This document shows positions 33,401 through 43,221 of a DNA stretch of 64,000 bases, piece after piece (within the stretch, counting starts at the first letter, position 1; each line of letters opens with the position of its first letter). The stretch covers positions 1-64,000 of the forward strand of contig JAKULF010000004.1 of assembly GCA_022661535.1 (NCBI GenBank), given 5' to 3'. This DNA comes from Eutypa lata (Eukaryota > Ascomycota > Sordariomycetes > Xylariales > Diatrypaceae). The notes under the pieces are model-generated. The model had not been told where the DNA came from. It saw only the letters and a program-made list of their open reading frames with translations, and made no database searches. The position numbers and the translations under genes are program-made.

Positions 33401-36400
33401 AACTTAGGGGTATAGCGAAGGCTCGATCTATTGGCTGTGGCCTGACCTGCTCCCCGTTCTCCAAGCATTGCAAAAGTTCACCCACTAAGTTCATTCATTC
33501 CTTCAGTAGCATCTAACGAATCAAGGAACAGCAACTAAGCAAATGCGATATCGTTGCTACTAGGGAAAGAGTCAGTGCGCTTTCTATTTCCTACATAACT
33601 ACTGCGGTAGCGGAAGAACCCCTTCGCATAAATGGACCAAGTGTTGTTTCCTGGCCGCTATGTACATACCTCTAGAGCCCTCTAGGCCACAATATGGTTC
33701 TGTAGATTTTGAGCCCTGTGTGGATTGCCGATGTCAAACTCGATGCCTAGATTCCTGAGAAGGTGTGCTTCCCAATACAGAGGGAAACTACTCGACTTGA
33801 TGGTCCCTCCGAGGAGCACAATATATTCACAGGCCCTGACTTTTTGTCTCTCCTAACTTAATACATTACAGATACTTGACATGAGATAGTTTCAGAACTT
33901 GATAGCTTTGTCGAATGGGAGTCTAGGTACTTATCCTACAATGCGTGATTACTATCAAGTTGTCTCGTGCGAGTAACCCCTAGGAGATGTTACAGAACAT
34001 CAACACTTAACACTATGTGTTATTATGCTGATCCAACCTTCCATGGGCTTATTCCTTGCCTTTATCTAACACTTACTGACAAACGAAACTCACATTTTCA
34101 TGGAGATCTTAAGAGAAATTGAGACTATGTTTAGGAGTGTTAAATGGTACCAAGGAGTTAAAATTATGCTCTCTCTTCTCTGTGCGCCTATCATCACTCC
34201 CACTTACAAATAGAGACTGCCTATATAGAGCTATGCAAGCGTGATTATATTAGCTTGAATCCATTTGCATGTAGGTCAACATATATAAGAGCATAGTGCA
34301 CTGAGCCAACGACGGAAACAATAGGAGCAAAAAGAGAATATTAACTGGCTACGTACACCATTAAACAGATACGGCTTTGACTGTTTACCAGGCGACTTTA
34401 AAATGTTCATTCTTAAGCAGCTCTGAATAGACGAATAGAGTTTTTTCTTCCTCAACTCTTGTTGCGTCGGTATGACGAAAGTCTATCATATTTCATAGAG
34501 ATGGGAAAGACATGTAGATGACCATGCACAAGTTATGATAAAGGCATGTAGGGTTATTTGGACTTGACTGAACCTAACACGGCTCTTGTCCAGGATGGGA
34601 AGATATGCTAGATCTGTGCCCTAGCAAGATATGCACTAGCAGTGCCAATCCCTTAGGTCTATGCATTAGCGTTCATAAAATGACCTGATAAATAGATTAC
34701 CTAACGGTAGATGAAGTATATTTCCACATGGGGTGGAAACAAAATGGGTGTGTAAACTAGACCGACGTGCTAATCTCAGGCAAAAGCTTGTGCTTCCCAT
34801 AACCATATTACTGGGTATGCATGTGGTAACGGCTGTGATAATCAACATAAACAAGACGACATGTATATAAAAAATTGTAATCCTACTTAATCTACTTCCG
34901 GCTAGTCTCACTTGATCACCTGGGACTCGTTCCAGGATGTAGAGTTCTATGGGAGACTTAAAGAAGGCCGAAGAGAGGCACGGTTAATTGAGTAGATCCT
35001 CGCCGCCTTGAATCACATGTTGGTCTTGATGACTGGCTCGGAATCCTATATACTATCTTCGAATGTGCCGATGAGAAATTGTGATCGTCGAGTGGGAGTG
35101 CCTCATAATCTGCGATAAGGGGGCCAAACTCGAGATGGGGTATTGGGGTCTCTCCGCCTTGGTGGTCTAGACCCCTCTTCCCCCGCGTCAACAGATCAAA
35201 CCCATCCCAGATTAGTATCAGCTACACGGTCCAATAGCTACCTCGATCGATTATCAGCCTACTGCATGGCGAGAAAGGTATATGAGCCCGTATAGCCGCG
35301 CGGCAAGCTAACTACCATTATAAACACGTGAGATCCAAGACCATGCTGGCGTATGACCAGCACGTGATGCAGCAAGCTAGATTCAGTCCAAATCGACGAA
35401 GTATTATCCTGAACACCAACGATATCGGGGTCCTGAATAAACAAACTCTCTCGCGTGATCAACGGGAAATAGGGTTCACCGTTGGGAAGATGGACACTAG
35501 GTATAGCTTCCTTAAGACTGTACACACACCTGGGGGGGGGGGACACAACTGCAGCCGGTGTTTATTAAATAATAATAATCGCCAATAGAACTATGGCAGG
35601 TTCGCAAATGTTAACTAGATAGAAAGTACAGTTAGTCTAACACACCTCACACACAGTATCACACCACATGCTCGGGTTGTATAAATGAAGCTGAAAGAAA
35701 GTAACGAGGGTAGAAAAGTAAAAAGCTACTACGAGGAAAAGGGACCAGGGGAGAGTAGAGCGAAGGTAGCTAAGGTAATGATGATAGAAGCATAATTTCC
35801 AGTAGCAATTGTGAGATTGACAGGAATAAAGGGAGCCCGAATACTGTGCCCCTATTCAAGCTTTACATAACTTATTAGCATGAGTTATCAAGCGGTGTTT
35901 TTGTACTCTACGTACGCCGTGTTTAGCTATAATCTCCAGGGCTTAGACACATAGGAGGAAAAGGGGGTAATGCAAGAATGGTGGCGATGGCATATTCACG
36001 GTGATATAAAGAATGGAAGCGATTATGAACCATATATAGTTATTTCTATATGGTGAACACTACGGAATCAAGTAGTATGAGATAGCATTAGAGCTCTAGT
36101 ATGGAGAGGTAATTCGAGACAACAAGGCGAAGGTAAATGATTCAAGGTTTAGCAACCCAAGGGTAAATGCGGTGATTTGAGCGAGGCAATACGGATAAGT
36201 AGTTCAAGGTCGAGTCAGTCCGCAATGGGAAACTTAAGGCCAACCAGCTAAAGTGAGAGTAGATGAAGATTAATGAACTAGACTCTTGAGTCTGGGTTTT
36301 CTATTTTTTTTAGGCAAACGTGGTATGGAAATCAACATATATAGGTATATATATGATGTAGAGAAGATGGGGAATATGAGATTTATTGATATATCATCGA

Positions 36401-37903
36401 CTAGTATAAGATAGAGTTATCAAGAAGTATTGCAATGTTGGTCAGCAAGGAAAGAAGCTAGGTGAAACTAACATAGGAGCTTGAGACTGAAGACGGCCAA
36501 CAATATCAAAGAAGGGCGAACAAGCGTAATACTATTAACTACACCCTCGTCCCGACTCCGTGTTTAACTAATTACTATACCACGACATGATCCTAACTAC
36601 TATATATAGTTCTGTTTATCAATTGGTTTTCAACTAAAGAGTGGTGAAATATGTAAGCGTTGAAGAAGATATTTGGGCCCGCTGATGAACTGTTTCAACA
36701 GTATCTTGCATTCCCGTCGTCGCAACTCTCTGTCGTTGACAGCTTAGGTTGCTAATTGGATGTAGCTCATAACCCCCTGATTAGATCTGAGTGGGGTAGG
36801 CAGCGTTGCCTGCATGGGATTTGCCGTGATTTGCAGGTGGATCGATCAGGCTATACCAGCACAAGGGTCAAGGCACCCACGAGGCTCCCTGGCTCCTATC
36901 TAGGCCCTGTCCATGTTAACCCAGTCATGATCAACCTTAATTACTAAATTGGAAAACATTGACTCTTGGCAACAACGTTCATAGAATCTTTCTACCAGTT
37001 CTTTGCTAACAGGACGCGAGTCCTCTACATAGCAGTCTCGCTGGGATAACAGTTCGGTAGCGCACCCAAGAGCTGCGTCAAACCCCCTTAACCAGACTTT
37101 CTCATCCAAGCATGACGCAGGAAGCAGCACTCCTTTCTTGTCATCACAGCTGCCCGGGGCGGCTTCACAGGCTAGGAAATATGCAAGTAGACTGATTAGG
37201 GGTTTCTGAGCAAAGCATAGAGCGCCATGCATAAATAGAGGTAATAGTATCCGGATACCTACCTGGCCATAACACATATTTAAAGTTGACACTAACGCGG
37301 TGGCTGAACGGGTCTTCCCGTGTGGGCCGGCTTGGCATTTGGGACCATAGCCAGCCCTGGCAGCCCTCCCAGCTTAAGCGCTAATTAACTCGCATCATTC
37401 ACTAACTTTCCACCAACGTTCACTAATCCGGCTGTTGGGCTACAGTTAGTGGCATTATATGTATAATTCCGGCATCGCAACACAAACCTACAACCCAAGG
37501 TCATAATAACCTGGTTTCCCGTGTGTAAGCCCTTCGTCTTGTGTAAGGGACAGTGAAACCGTTGAAGGCTAGTATTACTGGTCATGCATTATTTTATGAA
37601 GTTATTACTATACGTAATAAACGCCATTTTCGACATATATCACTGTTACATCAAGTAGATTGAAGCTGTCTTGCATCATTCACATAACTGGGTGATATTC
37701 GTCAGGTTTACGTAGCATATGCCTAGGGCCACTAAATGTTGACGTCACCGCATATGAACAATAATTTACCATTATATAATGCTAAGTAGAACACTGTCCG
37801 TGGTCTTCAACGACTTCACCTAAAACCTCAGTTTTAAATAATTGCGAAACGTATATCAAGTTATCCATAATTACATCTACTACAGACTGGATTTAAGTTC
37901 AAA
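30477..37903. other. 7.4-kb gene desert
   Basis: No convincing gene was found on either strand. Open frames are short, start with non-ATG codons or lack domain-like text. Minus-strand frames around 31577-31792, 32930-33304, 34958-35191 and 35259-35546 may be highly decayed relics, but none matches a family I recognise. An 11-base G run sits at 35532-35542. Composition is close to average, so this is not a strongly RIP-mutated block like 242-1600. Confidence 0.5.
36900..37292 (-). other. Unrecognised 130-codon open frame, possible relic exon
   Basis: The frame contains a stretch with normal protein composition (around LLPASCLDEKVWLRGFDAA) and ends with TAG-type closure at 36900. It opens with GTG, and its first codons look like a possible intron ending in gctttgctcag, so it may be a single exon of a decayed or unresolved gene. 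I do not recognise it and there is no supporting neighbour. Confidence 0.2.
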
Positions 37904-38923
37904 ATGCCTGTAGAATATCGGGGTGCGAAAGTACCAATATGCTATGCGACTTGTAGCATCGGACACAAGGAGTCTCACACGCTACCCCTGAAACTCAAGG
38001 CGATCGCGGATGCTGGGTTTGATGCGGTCGAGCTTTCAATGCCCGACATCCTGGCTTATGGGAAAATGCTAAACGGAAAGGAGCCGGACCCAAAAGACTA
38101 CGATGCTCTGGTTGAGATTGGGATATCAATCAGGGAGCAAGCCCAGCTCCACAACCTCAAAATACTGATGCTGCAACCGTTTGCCAACTTCGAGGGATGG
38201 CCGAAGGGTAGCAAGGAGAGGGAGGATGCCTTCGACCGCGCCAGGGGCTGGATGCGTATCATGGAAGCGGTCGGCACGGATATGTTACAGATCGGCTCAT
38301 CCGACGCCCCAGGCATATCCTCTTCCTTCAACGATCTGGCGGACGACCTTGCCCAGCTAGCGGATATATTTGCAACCAAGCGCATGCGCATCGCGTACGA
38401 GAATTGGTGTTGGGCTACCCATGCTCCCGATTGGAAGGATGTGTGGCATATCGTGGAGAAAGCGAACCGGCCAAATATCGGCTTGTGTCTAGATACATTT
38501 CAGAGCGCAGGAGGCGAATGGGCTGATCCGACTACTAAGTCGGGCCTCCTGGAAGACTTGACAAAGGAGGAAGTAGGCAACAGGTGGAAGCGCAGTTTAG
38601 ATCAGCTTGCGAGGACCGTCCCGGCAGACAAGATTTTCTTGCTTCAGGTATCTGATGCATATAAGATGGACCCTCCGCTAGAAGCGAAAGTAGATGGAGA
38701 AGGTCTGCGACCCAGAGGCCAATGGAGCCACGACTACAGGCCATTGCCTTTTGACGGTGGCTACTTGCCGGTACAGGATTTCTTGAATGCAGTGCTAGAG
38801 ACGGGGTTTAGAGGCTGGTTATCCATCGAGGTATTTGATTCCAGGGCACCGGGGAAATATGCCGACATGAGCGAGTTCGCGACTAGAGCCTTCGCTTCTC
38901 TGAAAGACCTTTTGCACGAGTGA
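37904..38923 (+). CDS. Xylose isomerase-like TIM-barrel protein (sugar isomerase/3-dehydroshikimate dehydratase-like)
   Basis: A single exon gives 339 residues. The AP endonuclease 2/xylose isomerase-like barrel is visible: AGFDAVELSMPD (Glu about 43), MRIAYENWCW (metal ligand Glu about 166), IGLCLDTFQSAG (Asp about 197), IFLLQVSDAY (Gln about 248) and GWLSIEVFD with the last glutamate near 310. Relatives include fungal 3-dehydroshikimate dehydratase of quinate breakdown and sugar-phosphate isomerases; the sequence does not decide between these. No quinate-pathway neighbours are present. The gene is intact and is the first ordinary gene after the 7.4-kb desert. Confidence 0.85.
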   Translation: MPVEYRGAKVPICYATCSIGHKESHTLPLKLKAIADAGFDAVELSMPDILAYGKMLNGKEPDPKDYDALVEIGISIREQAQLHNLKILMLQPFANFEGWPKGSKEREDAFDRARGWMRIMEAVGTDMLQIGSSDAPGISSSFNDLADDLAQLADIFATKRMRIAYENWCWATHAPDWKDVWHIVEKANRPNIGLCLDTFQSAGGEWADPTTKSGLLEDLTKEEVGNRWKRSLDQLARTVPADKIFLLQVSDAYKMDPPLEAKVDGEGLRPRGQWSHDYRPLPFDGGYLPVQDFLNAVLETGFRGWLSIEVFDSRAPGKYADMSEFATRAFASLKDLLHE

Positions 38924-39442
38924 TAAAGACAATAGAGGTATAAAGTAGTATTCACCATTCTAGACCTCCATCCTCAATTAAGAACGGAATACTCCTGTTT
39001 ATTCCCATAAATGAAAGGGTTCATCAATGTTAAAATACTATTATCCGCATTGTCATGTTACGAATCGGTTGCTAAATTTAATTTCTTGCAACTTTGCTGT
39101 TGCTTACATGTCCTCAATCATTTCCACACTAAGATTCGCCTTGTCACTAAATAGCCTTGTCCCTGTGGCGCTCCTTAGTCTACTAGATGCATTATGTACC
39201 ACGTCATTGATTCCTAAAGTTGAGTCAAGCTGATTTTGTTGATATATAGGCAAACTTCCAGTGATGAGACCTACAGCTCTATAATATACTCAGGGATATC
39301 CTATCAGATACATATGTTCTCTTCTAGGTTTTTGACCTTGTGAACACACCACTATTCCCAACGTCGCCTTAGAAGCCAGTGTTTGATTCGCCAGAGGCTT
39401 AAACATAGAAGCTTGAAGTTAACACCAAGCTCTCTTAATACC
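38924..39442. other. Intergenic
   Basis: Promoter and 3' spacer between two co-oriented genes; no further gene seen. Confidence 0.4.
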
Positions 39443-40787
39443 ATGACTGGAACACAATCCAACATCTCACAGCTCAAGGATTTCCTGTCTTATATAGCTA
39501 CAGTAAAGGGAGATCTGTCGAATATCACCGCACCGCCCTCTCTGCTTTCCTCCAAATCCGTCACGGAGATTCCAGCTTCTTGGGCAGAGCGACATGAGCT
39601 ATTCCTGCTCCCTGCACAGGAGGAGGATCCTGCGCAACGTGCACTGCTGGTCTTGGAAAACTACTTGTGTAGTCTCAAGCGCCAAACATTAACAACCACG
39701 GACGGGGACTCGAACAGCGGTGTGAAGAAACCACTAAACGCCTTTCTAGGCGAGCTATTCCTGGGCAGATTCGAGGGTAAGGATGGTAGCACGACACAGT
39801 TAATATCAGAACAAGTGTCACATCATCCCCCTGTAACGGCGTGCTTCATGTACAACAAGAACCATGGGATCTCATCTATGGGTTATGGCGCACAAGAAAC
39901 GACCCTTAGCCCTACTAGTGGGATCAAAGTGAAGCAGATAGGTCACAGCATTATTCGAGATGAAAATCATACGGAGAGCCACCTAATGACGCTCCCAAAA
40001 ATGATCATTAAGGGGCTCCTCGGCGGTAACCCCTATCCAGAACTTGAGGGAACATGTTACATCTGTTCGAGTTCCGGATTTCTCACCACGATTGAATTCG
40101 AGGGAAAGAGCAGTTTAGGTATTGGGACGAAGAATAGCGTAAACGCCAGGATAACCAACGTGAGGGATAAGGGGAAGGTGATATTTGAGATTAATGGGCA
40201 ATGGAGCTCTCGACTCGCTATCAGGGACAACAATAGAGTATTAAAGGAATTCGATGTCGACGACGTTCCTATCACCGAGCTCAGAGTCAAACCTTTAGAC
40301 GAACAAAGCCCGGTGGGTAACTTTCGTAGTTATTCAATTCCTTTGTTCCTCGACTTTGTGTTCCGCAGGGCTCCTGAACAATTCCCATATCCCCCTAGAG
40401 TATCTATGAAGAACCAATCACTGACCCTATGTGTTAAAGTGGGAGTCGAGAAGAGCATGGGCTGATGTCACCAGTGGTATTGCTGAAAGCGATATACGCA
40501 AGATTGGAGATAAAAAGAACAAGATTGAGGAAGCCCAACGGGGGTTACGAGAGGCCGAGGAAGCAGCTGGCATTGAATGGCCAACAGTCTTTTTCCACAA
40601 AGCACAGGAGCATCAAGAGTTCGAGCTCCTAGCCAAGATTATTCCCAACAAAGCTACGGCATCGTTACAGTCTGGGAGAACAGCAGGGATATGGAAATTC
40701 ATTGGCATTGGTCCGGCAGAGCGTCTGCTTGAGAATGGACCGTATCATAGTTCCTTAGAACCCACTGATAGGATAGGAGAAGTTTGA
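39443..40787 (+). CDS. Oxysterol-binding protein-related protein (short, Osh4/Kes1 type)
   Basis: Exons 39443-40312 and 40440-40787 give 405 residues after removing a 127-bp intron that restores the conserved join to WESRRAW. The signature EQVSHHPP lies at about 123-130, preceded by KPLNAFLGELFLGRF. There is no PH or ankyrin domain, as in yeast Kes1/Osh4 (about 434 residues). These proteins exchange sterol for PI4P between membranes. I chose ATG 39443 (MTGTQS) because the longer open frame starts with TTG and its first 20 codons do not look family-like. Expected location is cytosol and membrane contacts. No damage is seen. Confidence 0.9.
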
Positions 40788-41211
40788 TATACTATAACTC
40801 GTTCTTGTTTATATTTCACGCAGAAAAGTTCCCAGTCTTGATATGTGGCTCATTATTTGTTGAATAGGTAGCATTTGATTCAAGTGTGAGAAAACGTTAA
40901 GCGACATGAGCAGTTCACCAGACAAAGCATTCAACCAAAGGTTACTTCAAAGATTTTCAAGTTAAAGCACATGTTCCTGACAATCGAATTGTGACTAAAA
41001 TACCCGATTCATTGTCTCTAGATACTAACTAAACTGTTGTTGGTTTGTTTCATAGCTAATACATAAATATGTTCAGGTTTCTCACAGAGTCGAAACAGTC
41101 CATACAGACATACAGAGCGTTACAATAAACTAAATCGACGGGTTATATCATCAAATTCGAGTTCATTTAAACCTTTCTCAACAGATCAAAGCCTTGATAC
41201 AGCCTATCACC
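40788..41211. other. Intergenic
   Basis: A 424-bp spacer with no gene seen; it should carry the J-domain gene's promoter. Confidence 0.4.
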
Positions 41212-42198
41212 ATGACCCAGCTTACAAACTTTGACTATGATCTATACGATCTATTCGGGGTTGATGACACGGCTACCTTGGATGAAATCAAGAAGGCCTA
41301 CGAGATCCGCAACATAAAGATGCATCCTGACAATTTTGGAAACACGCCATCTAGTGAGGAGAGGTTTGAGAGACTGCAAGCGGGGATGGAGATCTTTCAA
41401 TGCCCAAACCGGCGGAGTGTCTATGATGACTATCGGAGCTCACAAAAGCCGAACGGCAACAAGAGAAAACCGTCAGCAGACGAGCCCTGTGATCAAACGA
41501 GACAGGAAAAACGCCCGAAGCAGACCTCAAGCAACCAGCCGGAGCAACAGGCTCCGAGTGAACAATCGAACCAAGAGGACATGAACAAGCCACCAACGCA
41601 AAAAGGGACTCCAAAGCAGTGGCATGGAATATTCGTCGCTCACCTCGAATCTCGTCTAAAACACACCATAGAACGGGACTTGGAAAGTAATCTTGAAAGA
41701 CTAGAGAAAATCAAGGCCGACATAGAGATTTTGTACGACTATAAACCGAAGACTTTCTGGGATCCGCTCCTGACGAAGATGGAGAAGAACGCAACAGTTA
41801 TGTCCCGCATCTTCAAGGCCAGGCTGTCTGATGCCAAGAAGGGCCGTCTTTCGAATGATGAGATGCATAAACTTCCGTGGTGCGTCAATGTGCTCAATAT
41901 GCTAATGTTCCACGTGGAGTGCATAGCGTTAGTCGTCCAGGCAATCATCGATGATCTCAAGAGTTTAGAGCTACCTAAGTCCGACGCGGAGAAGAGAGAG
42001 CTCGTGAGCGATATTGAGAGACAGCTTGGTGTGTGGTCGAGCTATGGGAGTGAATACGATGACAGTGAATGCGACGACAGTGAAGACGACGAGAGCGAAG
42101 ACGACGAGAGCGAAGATGAGGAGAGCGAAGATGACGAGAGTGAAGACTACGAGAGTGAAGACGATGAAGACGATGACAGTGAAGACTACGAGTTTTAG
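41212..42198 (+). CDS. J-domain (DnaJ-like) protein with acidic repeat tail
   Basis: ATG 41212 gives 328 residues in one exon; the longer open frame begins with TTG. Residues 8-75 form a J-domain (DYDLYDLFGVDDTATLDEI) with the Hsp70-contacting HPD at about 38-40 and a closing VYDDYRS. A polar Gln/Glu/Lys/Pro-rich linker follows, then a helical region (about 145-270). The C-terminus is an acidic tail of repeated SEDDE and DDESE units (last 45 or so residues). J-domain proteins stimulate Hsp70 ATPase; the acidic tail could bind basic proteins such as histones, which is only inference. The helical middle part is unrecognised. Confidence 0.8.
   Translation: MTQLTNFDYDLYDLFGVDDTATLDEIKKAYEIRNIKMHPDNFGNTPSSEERFERLQAGMEIFQCPNRRSVYDDYRSSQKPNGNKRKPSADEPCDQTRQEKRPKQTSSNQPEQQAPSEQSNQEDMNKPPTQKGTPKQWHGIFVAHLESRLKHTIERDLESNLERLEKIKADIEILYDYKPKTFWDPLLTKMEKNATVMSRIFKARLSDAKKGRLSNDEMHKLPWCVNVLNMLMFHVECIALVVQAIIDDLKSLELPKSDAEKRELVSDIERQLGVWSSYGSEYDDSECDDSEDDESEDDESEDEESEDDESEDYESEDDEDDDSEDYEF
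42055..42195 (+). repeat. Coding minisatellite (acidic Ser/Asp/Glu repeat)
   Basis: Imperfect tandem units of 12-15 bases built on gacgagagcgaaga encode the repeated SEDDE motif at the end of the J-domain protein. Such repeats can change copy number between strains. Confidence 0.7.
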
Positions 42199-43221
42199 GG
42201 GTTGATTACAGACATGGAAACGGAAGGAAGAAAAGTAGTCGGGATTTTCAAGTCGATGCTACAGACATTACCTCCTATCACACAAAGGTACAATGTTTAC
42301 CCGTACACATAGTCACATGTAGGTAAGTATGTAGTCTGTTTCGTGTTTCTTGTTTCGCATCCAGAGTCCAAGTAGGTAAGTAAGTAGGTATGCAATTATA
42401 CTGCTGGTTTGTCACCTCGTTCCGTGAACGAAATAAGATCGTTGGCAATAGTATTTCATCCGGGTCCCTATTCGGGGTTGATTACATCAATAAGGATTCA
42501 GGGGTATCTATTTAATTACACCTACTTACATGTATGTATAATACCTTATGTACTTAGACAGATATTATACAATACATACATACATCCTACCTACTTATTA
42601 GATTTAGGTAGTGGGGAGATCCAAAGTCCCGACGGTCTACAGTAGGTACCTGTATTTTAGGCTATTTCAGAATAGTCGCCGTTCATTCATCTTAATATAG
42701 CCAACTTTCTGGCATGATTATCCTATGAGGATAATGAGGAATATGTACTTGCATTATTAAACCCATAATTAGTCGAGTGTTTCAATCATATCGTTCTTAC
42801 TGCTAACTTTCGTATATTGTCGAATTGACCCAAGTACCAGCCAAACTCAGGACGCCAAGTCTTTGCCCAGTGAAACGATTTCAAACCCAATCGCCAACAT
42901 CACAGAAACATCCTTTTTAGATTTACAAACATTGTGGTGGCTGTGGTGTTCCCAACTGCCCTTGCCGTCTTGTTGGGTTTTCTGTTCTGATTTCTACGTC
43001 ATAACCAATGTCAATTGGTCTATTCTGACTTCGCCAAACTTGGAAGAGATTGAAACATCCTCCACTTATATCTCACTGTAATGTCGATCAGTGGTCTGTT
43101 CGTTCTGTACGAATAGGCCTCCGACAACTGGTCGGATCCCACAACTACATGAAAAACCGTAAAATCATTTACACTTATTACAGTTGTAGCTAAATGCAGC
43201 TATAAACGCAATACTTTCACC
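42199..43221. other. Intergenic with TACC/GTAG microsatellite-like tracts
   Basis: No gene supported. Short runs of gtaagtaggta and ctacctactta type (around 42370-42610) recur here as in other spacers of the window. Confidence 0.4.

Noticed and set aside
34958..35546. Two minus-strand frames of 77 and 95 codons in the desert
   Set aside because: Possible relics, but no family could be recognised and the composition does not differ from surrounding DNA.
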